NCBI GenBank assembly: GCA_031268395.1
Contig: JAIRXI010000409.1
Coordinates: 1 to 13,545, forward strand
Source of the DNA: Tannerella sp.
GTDB lineage: Bacteria; Bacteroidota; Bacteroidia; Bacteroidales; Tannerellaceae
DNA length: 13,545 nt
Direction of reading: 5' to 3'
Of this stretch, positions 1-6,334 are shown piece after piece (positions within the stretch are counted from its first letter, which is position 1; each line of letters starts with the position of its first letter). A model generated the notes under the pieces. The model was not told where the DNA came from. It did no database searches and worked only from the letters and a program-made list of their open reading frames with translations. The position numbers and the translations under genes are program-made.

Positions 1-214
1 ACCGAACATAATCGCATCCGATTTTTAATGAGGTAATGAGGTTGTCCGTGTGGCGTATTCCACGGCTACTGAGGTCGTTTTGTTATTAAAATTAGGTGGA
101 AATGAGGTTCTCAATAGAAACGATGAACTTCATTAACTCTGAACGATGAACGGGGACTTTGTGTATTTATAATTTTCAACTTTCAACTGCTGAAACGTCT
201 ATGAACATGTTGGG
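1..214. other. Non-coding repeat-bearing region downstream of the rhamnose operon
   Basis: No convincing gene is seen. The octamer AATGAGGT occurs at about 28-35, 36-43 and 101-108. CCGTG (46-50) can pair with CACGG (61-65). AATAGAAACGATGAAC (113-128) and GAACGATGAACGGGG (141-155) recur just after the sigma-factor gene at 11992-12007 and 12004-12018. The segment 197-214, ending ACATGTTGGG, resembles the right end of the inverted-repeat element at 12207-12755 (one-base gap and one substitution) and, like that end, is followed by ATAAA. This suggests, by inference, that another copy or solo end of that element lies here, just beyond the rha terminator. The rest of the putative copy would be outside the window. 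Confidence 0.5.
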
Positions 215-215
215 A

Positions 216-257
216 TAAAAAAGAGACAGGGCGTCACCGTAAATCGGACGCCCTGTC
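216..257 (-). terminator. Rho-independent terminator of the rhaBAT operon
   Basis: The arms GACAGGGCGTC (225-235) and GACGCCCTGTC (247-257) form a perfect 11-bp GC-rich stem with an 11-nt loop. On the minus strand the stem is followed by TCTTTTTTATC, a run of T. It lies 46 bases past the rhaT stop codon, so it should end the rhamnose transcript directly after rhaT. Confidence 0.88.
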
Positions 258-303
258 ACCGGTTATGAAAAACAGAAAGGGTAAAATCAATTGAGGGAGG
301 CAG

Positions 304-1326
304 CTAGCTCCAGTCGAACAGACTCGGAAAGACCAGCGAAAAGACCAGCACGACCAGACCGGCCACCAATACCATAACAGTTGTTTTGGACACGCCCTTC
401 CATTCTTTGAGCAGGATACCCCATACGTTGCTGAATGTCACGTTCAGGGCCATCAGGATGCACCACGAAAAAGCCATCATGATGCTGCCCGGTTCCAGGA
501 AACTTTTCCCCATGCCCAGCGCAAAAAACTGGCAATACCACAGCAGTCCGGCCAGCGCGCAGAACAGAAGGTTGTTCAGCAGTAACGGTTTCTTGCCGTA
601 GTCGCTGAAAGACCGGTTTTTCCCGTTCTGATACAGACAGTATGCCGCATTCGTAAGAAATCCGCCGCAGGTTACCATCAGCGTGGCCGGCAAGGTCTTG
701 AACAGATCGTTTGCACCTGCAATCACCAGCGGCTCGCCCGCTTCCAGTCCCAGCGCGAAACAGGCGCTCATCACGCCGGCCAGCAGGGCGACCAGCAGGC
801 CTTTTGTCAGCGCGAAATCCTTTACGGCGGCTTTTTTCTCTTCTTCCGTCATGTTGCTGGAACGCAGTCCGCCGGCGAATCCGATGATGGCGATGCCTGC
901 CAGTGTGATACAGACGCCTGCCAGCAAAATCAGGCCGTCTCCGCGGAACAGGTCCGTCCCTTTCATAAGGGCCGGAATGACAGTTCCGAATGCCGAGCAC
1001 GTACCCAGCGCGATCGACTGTCCCAGTGCAATGCCCAGGTATCTCATGCTCAGCCCGAACGTCAGGCCGCCGACCCCCCACAGGATGCCGAATCCCATGG
1101 ACTTCAGTGCGGCGGCGGGATCGACTGAAAGCGCCTGCCCCAGGCTGCTTCCTTCGGGTACGGCCAGCAGGGCGCCCAGCACGGGGAAAATCAGCCACGC
1201 AAAAATCCCCTGCATCAGCCAGAAACTTTCCCATGACCAGTCTTTCACCTTCTTGATGGGGACGTACGAACTGGACTGTCCGAAACTCCCTACCGCTATA
1301 ATTATCAATCCAATGAATGTGTTCAT
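304..1326 (-). CDS. rhaT: L-rhamnose/proton symporter RhaT (rhamnose permease)
   Basis: A 340-aa polytopic inner-membrane protein of the RhaT family (drug/metabolite transporter superfamily), expected to import L-rhamnose with a proton. The length matches E. coli RhaT (344 aa). Family hallmarks visible: YVPIKKVKDWSWESFW near residues 21-36, WGVGGLTFGLSMRYLGIALG near 83-102, LLWYCQFFALGMG in the C-terminal half, and LKEWKG before the last membrane segment. About ten hydrophobic segments separated by short loops are apparent, with a charged cytoplasmic stretch (TEEEKKAA) in the middle. The ATG at 1326 gives a short hydrophobic N-terminus typical of the family. It is the last gene of the operon, 9 bases after the rhaA stop, and is followed by a strong terminator. 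In Bacteroides thetaiotaomicron the equivalent is called RhaP. Confidence 0.93.
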   Translation of the reverse strand: MNTFIGLIIIAVGSFGQSSSYVPIKKVKDWSWESFWLMQGIFAWLIFPVLGALLAVPEGSSLGQALSVDPAAALKSMGFGILWGVGGLTFGLSMRYLGIALGQSIALGTCSAFGTVIPALMKGTDLFRGDGLILLAGVCITLAGIAIIGFAGGLRSSNMTEEEKKAAVKDFALTKGLLVALLAGVMSACFALGLEAGEPLVIAGANDLFKTLPATLMVTCGGFLTNAAYCLYQNGKNRSFSDYGKKPLLLNNLLFCALAGLLWYCQFFALGMGKSFLEPGSIMMAFSWCILMALNVTFSNVWGILLKEWKGVSKTTVMVLVAGLVVLVFSLVFPSLFDWS

Positions 1327-1335
1327 ATATGCCGT

Positions 1336-2592
1336 TTAAATCCTTTTCGACGTAACTTCTTTCTCGTAGGCCTGTATCCCGGCGATGTAGTCTTCGCCGG
1401 CAGGCACGCTATTCTGCAGACAGAACATATCCCACACGGCGTTCCACGGCATGCTTTTCAGTTCTTCCTGCAGGGCCAGGCGTTCAAACAACTGTTCACC
1501 GGCTTCGTATGCCTGCAGGGTGGCAGACGGTTCGAGCAGCGCCATCAGGATGGCTTTCTGCGTGGCGCGACTGCCGATGACGTAAGCGCCAATGCGGTTG
1601 ATGGTGGCGTCGAAGTAATCCAGTCCGATGTGTATGCGGTCGAGTGCGTCGCAGCGGATAATCTCGCGTGCCAGATCCTGCAGGTCGTCGTTCAGGATGA
1701 CCACGTGGTCGCTGTCCCAGCGGATCGGGCGGCTCACGTGCAGCATAATTTCCGGCGTAAAGAGCAGCATCGCCGAAATCTTGTCTGCAATGCTCTCCGT
1801 CAGGTGGAAATGGCCGGTATCCAGCGTCACAATCTTGCCTTTCTTGGCCCCGTAGCCCAGGTAGAAATCATACGACCCGACGGTATAACTTTCCAGACCG
1901 ATGCCGAAGAGTTTGGCTTCGATACAGTCCTTCATGTTTTTGTATCCGGTTGCGAAAATCTCGTCCAGCGACTCTTCCAGAAGGCGGCGGTATTTCAGCC
2001 TGCTGGCCGGCACTTCCTTGCTGCCATCGTGCACCCAAAGGTTCATGATACAGGGGTCGCCCTGGAACAGGCCCATTTCCTCGCTGATTTTCCGGCAGCG
2101 CTTTGAGTGCTCGATCCAGAAATTGCGGATACCGCTGTCCGGGTTAGCCAGTGTCAGGTTGCCACTTTTCGGATGCGAAAAAGAAGTGGTATTGAAATCC
2201 AGTTTCAGCCCATTTGCCTTCGCCCATTCCATCCAGCTTTGGAAATGAGCCGGCTCTACTTCGTCGCGATCGACTGCTTTTCCCTGAAAATCGCCGTAAA
2301 TCTCATGCAGGCTGATCCGGTGGTTGCCCGCGATAAATGATTTGGCTTTCAGCAGGTCGGCCCGCAATTCTTCGATGGTGCGGGCTTTGCCGGGATAGTT
2401 TCCCGTCACCTGGATCCCTCCGGTCAGGTCGCCGCCCTGGCTCTCGAACCCGCCGATGTCGTCCGCCTGCCAGCAGTGCAGCGACAGGGATATTTTCCCC
2501 AGTGCGGTGATGGCCTTTGCGGTGTCTACTCCCAATGCAGCGTAGCGTTCCGCTGCGATTTCATACGCTTGTTTAATCAAACTTTCTTTCAT
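1336..2592 (-). CDS. rhaA: L-rhamnose isomerase
   Basis: A 418-aa cytoplasmic TIM-barrel metalloenzyme converting L-rhamnose to L-rhamnulose; the E. coli enzyme is 419 aa, so this copy is full length. Family signatures: SLHCWQADDIGGFE (37-50), GNYPGKARTIEEL (64-76), HEIYGDF (96-102), FNTTSFSHP (133-141), and DPCIMNLWVHDG (179-190). Candidate metal-binding and catalytic residues sit where expected: E234 in IGLESYT, D258/H261 in LDTGHFH, the HVSRPIRWDSDHV block (285-297) with D293 and D295, and D325/D328 in LDYFDAT. The ATG at 2592 begins MKESLIKQAYEIA, the usual N-terminus. It lies between rhaB (165 bases upstream, with no clear promoter in that gap) and rhaT (9 bases downstream), so the three are probably co-transcribed. 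In Bacteroides the gene is also called rhaI. Confidence 0.96.
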   Translation of the reverse strand: MKESLIKQAYEIAAERYAALGVDTAKAITALGKISLSLHCWQADDIGGFESQGGDLTGGIQVTGNYPGKARTIEELRADLLKAKSFIAGNHRISLHEIYGDFQGKAVDRDEVEPAHFQSWMEWAKANGLKLDFNTTSFSHPKSGNLTLANPDSGIRNFWIEHSKRCRKISEEMGLFQGDPCIMNLWVHDGSKEVPASRLKYRRLLEESLDEIFATGYKNMKDCIEAKLFGIGLESYTVGSYDFYLGYGAKKGKIVTLDTGHFHLTESIADKISAMLLFTPEIMLHVSRPIRWDSDHVVILNDDLQDLAREIIRCDALDRIHIGLDYFDATINRIGAYVIGSRATQKAILMALLEPSATLQAYEAGEQLFERLALQEELKSMPWNAVWDMFCLQNSVPAGEDYIAGIQAYEKEVTSKRI

Positions 2593-2757
2593 AATAAATC
2601 AATTTTTGATGTTTGTATTTTATGATTTTCTTTCCTTATACACGCCCTTCAACCTAAAAACATTCCAATTTCCTCAATCACAGTGGCGCGTCTGTATGTC
2701 ATCCACGACGACTTTAATTATATTTTTACTTTACCTCAACTTGCGACTCATCCTGCT

Positions 2758-4182
2758 TTATTGTTTCGGCAGGAATGTTTGCAGCGGGAAGGATTTCGCC
2801 ACAATGCGGCGGATTTCCCAGCGGTCTTTCACCAGTCCGGCGGCCTTGGCCTGCATGAGGCAGTTGCCGATGGCCGTCGCTTCAGAAGGCCCGGCCACCA
2901 CCGGCAGCCCGATGGCATCGGCCGTGAACTGATTCAGCAGTGCATTTTGCGAACCGCCACCAATGACGTGCAATTTCTCGATCGGGAACGGAATCATGGA
3001 GGACAGCATCTCAAGCGTCTCCCGGTAGCGGTTGGCCAGACTGTCGAAGATGCACCGGACATACGCGGCGTCCGTGTCCGGAACCGGCAGGCCGTTCTCT
3101 TCGCATACGGCGGCGATCGCCCGGCTCATGCTGGCCGGATTGGCCAGGCGCGGGTCGTCGGGATTGACGATCGAGCGGCTTTTCCCGGCCCCTTCGGCCA
3201 TCTTCATGATTTCGGGATACGAATAGCGGCGTCCGGCCTTTTCCCATTCTTTCCGGCACTGCTCCAGCAGCCACATGCCAGTGATGTTTTTCAGGAAACG
3301 CGTCGTCCCTTCAATACCGCCTTCGTTCGTGAAGTTCTTCTCAAACGACTCCTGCGTCAGCACCGGCGCATCCGTTTCGACGCCCATCAGGCTCCACGTG
3401 CCGCTGCTCAGGTAGGCAAAATTCGGATTCGCAGCCGGTACGGAAATGATTGCCGAGGCTGTGTCGTGTCCGGCAACCGTGACGACGGGCACTTTCCCGA
3501 TTCCCGTTTCTTCCGCCAGCGCATCGGTCAGCGTTCCGATGACGGCGCCCGGGTCTACCGGCGGATGCAGTAGCGAAGCCGGTACGCCGGCCGCCTCCAG
3601 CAGGGAGGTCTCGAACTGGCGGGTGACGGGATTCAGCAGTTGCGAAGTCGAGGCTTCCGTATATTCACAGACCTGTTTCCCCGTCAGCAGATAGGAAAGC
3701 AGATCGGGCATGAACAGGATTTTATCGGCCGCCTCCAGCGGCGCAAAACCGGTCTGCCTGGCCCGGAAGAGCTGATAGAGGCTGTTGAAATTCATGATTT
3801 GGATACCGGTCAGGCCATATACCCGGTCGCGCGGCACGATCCGGAAAAAGTCTTCCGGCGCTCCGTCGGTATAGGGGTCGCGGTAGGCGCGCGGCATGCC
3901 CAGTACCGTACCGTCCCTGCCGATGTAGCCAAAGTCTACACCCCAGGTATCTATCCCTACGGAGGTCAATTCGATACCCTGTCTTGCGCAAACTTTCAGT
4001 CCCTCCTTCAGCGATTCATAGAGACTGAACACGTTCCAGTAATACTTGCCATGCATTTCCATCATGGCGTTGGGGAAACGCGTCAATTCCTTCATTTCAA
4101 AATTGACACCGTCAAACGTCCCAAGAATCGACCGGCCGCTTGTCGCGCCCAAGTCAAAGGCTAAAAAATAATATCTCTTCAT
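2758..4182 (-). CDS. rhaB: Rhamnulokinase (FGGY carbohydrate kinase)
   Basis: A 474-aa cytoplasmic kinase using ATP to turn L-rhamnulose into L-rhamnulose 1-phosphate. FGGY-family features: an N-terminal phosphate-binding segment FDLGATSGRSILG (9-21), a sugar-site block GIDTWGVDFG (76-85), AGHDTASA (237-244) in which D240 is the expected catalytic base (D237 in E. coli RhaB), an ATP-site segment SSGTWSLMG (259-267), and an adenosine motif IGGGSQN (407-413). Length is normal for the family (E. coli 489 aa). It is the first gene of the rha operon; its ATG at 4182 lies about 32 bases from a divergent-strand TACCTTTG promoter element. It is called rhaK in B. thetaiotaomicron. I see no defect. Confidence 0.96.
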   Translation of the reverse strand: MKRYYFLAFDLGATSGRSILGTFDGVNFEMKELTRFPNAMMEMHGKYYWNVFSLYESLKEGLKVCARQGIELTSVGIDTWGVDFGYIGRDGTVLGMPRAYRDPYTDGAPEDFFRIVPRDRVYGLTGIQIMNFNSLYQLFRARQTGFAPLEAADKILFMPDLLSYLLTGKQVCEYTEASTSQLLNPVTRQFETSLLEAAGVPASLLHPPVDPGAVIGTLTDALAEETGIGKVPVVTVAGHDTASAIISVPAANPNFAYLSSGTWSLMGVETDAPVLTQESFEKNFTNEGGIEGTTRFLKNITGMWLLEQCRKEWEKAGRRYSYPEIMKMAEGAGKSRSIVNPDDPRLANPASMSRAIAAVCEENGLPVPDTDAAYVRCIFDSLANRYRETLEMLSSMIPFPIEKLHVIGGGSQNALLNQFTADAIGLPVVAGPSEATAIGNCLMQAKAAGLVKDRWEIRRIVAKSFPLQTFLPKQ

Positions 4183-4213
4183 GATAGCGAGGCTATAAAT
4201 TATTTTATTGCGA

Positions 4214-4221
4214 CAAAGGTA
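4214..4221 (-). promoter_or_regulatory. Putative -7 element of the rhaB promoter
   Basis: On the minus strand the octamer TACCTTTG matches the Bacteroides -7 consensus TAnnTTTG. It would place the transcript start near 4207 and give a leader of about 25 bases before rhaB. No good -33 TTTG is seen at the expected distance, consistent with a promoter that needs an activator. With the plus-strand TACCTTTG at 4235-4242 it forms an inverted repeat with a 13-base spacer in the divergent intergenic region. Confidence 0.6.
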
Positions 4222-4234
4222 TTTTCTTTTTCCC

Positions 4235-4268
4235 TACCTTTGCTTACGGAATTGATAGTATATATTTG
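4235..4268 (+). promoter_or_regulatory. Putative promoter(s) of the AraC-family regulator
   Basis: There are two TAnnTTTG matches on the plus strand: TACCTTTG at 4235-4242 and TATATTTG at 4261-4268. The second has a TTTG (4239-4242, inside the first match) 18 bases upstream, so the pair fits a -33/-7 arrangement. Its transcript would start about 9 bases before the ATG at 4284; the upstream element would give a leader of about 35 bases. Which one is used cannot be decided from the sequence. Confidence 0.5.
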
Positions 4269-4283
4269 AATTTTGACACAGCC

Positions 4284-5168
4284 ATGCTAAAGAATGAACA
4301 GTTGCGTTATCTCGCAATTAATGCCGTGGATGAAGACTGGGGCATTGTCGTGACGACGGTCGGATACCAGTTTATTTCGCCGCAAAGTCCGTATCCGCTG
4401 TCCCGCCATCCGGACAAGTACAACTTCTCGCCCCGCAACAAGCGGACCCTGAATGAATATCAACTGATATACATTACCAGGGGTTCCGGTTATTTTACGT
4501 CTCAATCCGTCCGGAAACAGAAAATCGGCGAGGGGACGATGATACTGCTTTTTCCCGGCGAATGGCACAGTTATTATCCGGATTCGGATACCGGCTGGGA
4601 CGAACACTGGGTGGGTTTCCGCGGTCCGCACATCGACAGGCGGGTCGAAAACCACTTTTTCGGCAAGGAATATCCCCTGTTTCATATCGGTCACAGTTCG
4701 ACGATAATCCGTTTGTATGAAGACATTCTCGACCTGGCACGGCAGGAAAAGACGGGCTATCAGCAGATGATTTCCAGCATGGTGCTTCATCTGCTGGGTT
4801 CGGTTTATTATAAATGGAAAAACAGCTACTTCAAAGATTCCCATATTGAAGAAAAAATCATGGAAGCCCGCCAGCTGATTAAGGATAATATCGAGGGACT
4901 GCTTTCGCAGGAGGAGATTGCAGCAAAACTCGGACTGGGCTATTCGTGGTTCCGCCGGATGTTCAAGGTGTATACGGGTGTCTCGCCGGCGCAGTACCAG
5001 TTCCAGCAGAAACTGCTGCGAGCCAAGGAACTCCTGACCGATACGTCCATAAACATCTCCGAAGTAGCTTACAAGCTTCATTTCGAGAGTCCCGGCCAGT
5101 TTTCTACCTTTTTCCGGAAAAAAGAGGGAATTACGCCTACCCGGTTTCGGGAAGAAATGCAAAAGTAA
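4284..5168 (+). CDS. rhaR: AraC-family transcriptional regulator, probable rhamnose regulator (RhaR-like)
   Basis: A 294-aa regulator: an N-terminal cupin-like sugar-sensing domain (about 20-170, including EYQLIYITRGSG and LLFPGEWHSYYPD) followed by the two helix-turn-helix motifs of the AraC/XylS DNA-binding domain (about 190-291). HTH 1 covers SQEEIAAKLGLGYSWFRRMF (208-227); HTH 2 covers ISEVAYKLHFESPGQFSTFF (258-277), followed by the typical GITPTRFR. The ATG at 4284 is chosen over a TTG at 4266, because that TTG lies within a promoter-like TATATTTG. It is read divergently from rhaB with about 100 bases between them. In B. thetaiotaomicron an AraC-type RhaR activates the rhamnose operon, so the same role is inferred from position here. 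The inducer is not provable from sequence. Confidence 0.85.
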   Translation: MLKNEQLRYLAINAVDEDWGIVVTTVGYQFISPQSPYPLSRHPDKYNFSPRNKRTLNEYQLIYITRGSGYFTSQSVRKQKIGEGTMILLFPGEWHSYYPDSDTGWDEHWVGFRGPHIDRRVENHFFGKEYPLFHIGHSSTIIRLYEDILDLARQEKTGYQQMISSMVLHLLGSVYYKWKNSYFKDSHIEEKIMEARQLIKDNIEGLLSQEEIAAKLGLGYSWFRRMFKVYTGVSPAQYQFQQKLLRAKELLTDTSINISEVAYKLHFESPGQFSTFFRKKEGITPTRFREEMQK

Positions 5169-5169
5169 A

Positions 5170-5197
5170 CATGCACGGACATATCATTTCGTGCATG
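5170..5197. repeat. Inverted repeat after the regulator gene, possible terminator
   Basis: CATGCACG (5170-5177) and CGTGCATG (5190-5197) form a perfect 8-bp stem with a 12-base loop, starting 2 bases after the regulator stop codon. There is no T run on either side, so factor-independent termination is doubtful. A second potential stem, GGCGGGCAG (5222-5230) with CTGTCCGCC (5279-5287), lies between the convergent regulator and bactofilin genes. The 5169-5314 gap holds no gene I can support. Confidence 0.4.
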
Positions 5198-5314
5198 AAC
5201 AGATACAAAGAACGGAAAGACGGCGGGCAGAGATCAAGCGGCCGTTCCGGACCTTCCCCGATACGGGTCTGTCCGTCCCTGTCCGCCGCTCATCTGCCAG
5301 CTGTCCGGGTCGCC

Positions 5315-5740
5315 TTATTTTGCGCCGTTCGCGTTCGGATTGAGTCTCGGGGGCTGCTGCCTGTCCGCCGGCTCTGCCGGGTTTTTCCCCGACATGGTAC
5401 AGCCGCCGTTAAAGCTTGCGCCCGGTTCGATTTCAAGCACCTGTATGAAGATGTCTCCCTTCACCTGTGCGGTTGACTTCAGAATCAACTTTTCTCCGAT
5501 GCGTATGGTGCCTTCCACCGTGCCCAATACCTCCGCATTCTCGGAAATGACATTGCCCAGAATACATCCCTTCGGCCCGATTACAATTTTTCCCTTGCAA
5601 TGGATGTCGCCTTCAATTCGTCCGTCCAGACGGAAATCCGATTCCGTCACAATACATCCGGTGATTACCGTACCACCGGCCAATACATTAAAAATGCCGC
5701 TATTACCGGCTTGTTCATCGCTATGTTTCGTCTTCAGCAT
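5315..5740 (-). CDS. Bactofilin family polymer-forming cytoskeletal protein
   Basis: A 141-aa protein with a single bactofilin (DUF583) domain at about residues 17-115. The segment has the short beta-strand repeats with regular glycines typical of the right-handed beta-helix: GGTVITGCIVTESDFRLDGR, IEGDIHCKGKIVIGPKG, then LGTVEGTIRIGEKLILKS. The flexible tail (118-141) is rich in Pro and Asn. Bactofilins polymerise without nucleotide and scaffold envelope or shape functions; no dedicated peptidase partner is adjacent. The ATG at 5740 is chosen rather than the upstream in-frame codon at 5878, because the upstream extension has no family similarity, overlaps the divergent folB start, and runs through a perfect TACATTTG promoter element. 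It is convergent with the AraC gene. Confidence 0.88.
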   Translation of the reverse strand: MLKTKHSDEQAGNSGIFNVLAGGTVITGCIVTESDFRLDGRIEGDIHCKGKIVIGPKGCILGNVISENAEVLGTVEGTIRIGEKLILKSTAQVKGDIFIQVLEIEPGASFNGGCTMSGKNPAEPADRQQPPRLNPNANGAK

Positions 5741-5763
5741 GATACCTTCTGTTAGAGTTCGCG

Positions 5764-5771
5764 CAAATGTA
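5764..5771 (-). promoter_or_regulatory. Putative -7 element of the bactofilin promoter
   Basis: On the minus strand TACATTTG matches TAnnTTTG exactly and lies 24 bases before the bactofilin ATG at 5740, implying a short leader. No clear -33 TTTG was found. Confidence 0.5.
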
Positions 5772-5830
5772 AGCAAAAATTTTTCTTGTCGCCCGTTTTT
5801 CTTTATTTTTACGGCCAAATTAACGGAACG

Positions 5831-6199
5831 ATGGAACTGACAATAGATTTGACGGGGATGAAATTTTACGCCTGTCACGGTGTTTCTCCGCAGGAGAGGC
5901 GGGTCGGAAACGATTTTACGGTGGATATTTCATATACCTTCGCGGCGGAAGCGGCGCTCGAAAGCGACGAACTGGACGATACCGTCGACTATGCCGGCGT
6001 GTACGGGATCGTAAAAGCGGAAATGGAACGTCCTTCCCGGTTGCTGGAACACGTGGCGGGGCGGATTTTCCACGCACTGTGCGCGGCTTTCCCGCAACTG
6101 ACCCGTCTCAGGGTGAAACTGTCCAAACTGAACCCGCCGACGGGAGGGGAAGTGCACAGCGCTTCGGTGACGGTGGAGGGGCGGCAACGCCGGGAATGA
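5831..6199 (+). CDS. folB: Dihydroneopterin aldolase
   Basis: A 122-aa cytoplasmic enzyme of the folate pathway that cleaves 7,8-dihydroneopterin to 6-hydroxymethyl-7,8-dihydropterin and glycolaldehyde, normally as an octamer. The conserved sequence pattern is intact: FYACHGVSPQER (12-23) with E22, DDTVDYAGVY (49-58) with the active-site Tyr Y54, RLLEHVAGRI (70-79) with the pterin-binding Glu E73, and VKLSKLNPPTGG (95-106) with the catalytic Lys K99. These align with E22, Y54, E74 and K100 of the S. aureus enzyme. The ATG at 5831 is chosen; a TTG 45 bases upstream would add a hydrophobic stretch absent from the family. It stands alone, divergent from the bactofilin gene by 90 bases; no other folate gene is in the window. 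Confidence 0.93.
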   Translation: MELTIDLTGMKFYACHGVSPQERRVGNDFTVDISYTFAAEAALESDELDDTVDYAGVYGIVKAEMERPSRLLEHVAGRIFHALCAAFPQLTRLRVKLSKLNPPTGGEVHSASVTVEGRQRRE

Positions 6200-6296
6200 G
6201 GAACGGCGGGAGGACAGCGGGGTGAATTGCAGGACAGCGACCGGGAAGGAAAAGAATTTTCCTGCCGGAGACGGACTGAAATCAAAGAGAATACAT

Positions 6297-6304
6297 TACT
6301 TTTG
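6297..6304 (+). promoter_or_regulatory. Putative -7 element for the TPR protein gene
   Basis: TACTTTTG matches TAnnTTTG exactly, 30 bases before the ATG at 6335 (18 before the alternative ATG at 6323), so the leader would be very short. The -33 region is not convincing. Confidence 0.5.
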
Positions 6305-6334
6305 CCCGATATTTGATAATACATGCAATACCGA

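Noticed and set aside
2598..2610. ATCAA/TTGAT stem before rhaA as an attenuator or promoter operator
   Set aside because: A 5-bp AT-rich stem is expected by chance and no promoter octamer accompanies it.
2683..3573. 296-codon plus-strand frame antisense to rhaB
   Set aside because: GC-rich antisense shadow; the rhaB frame has full FGGY signatures across the same bases.
4287..5162. 291-codon minus-strand frame opposite the AraC gene
   Set aside because: It is the complement of a well-supported AraC-family gene and has no family features.
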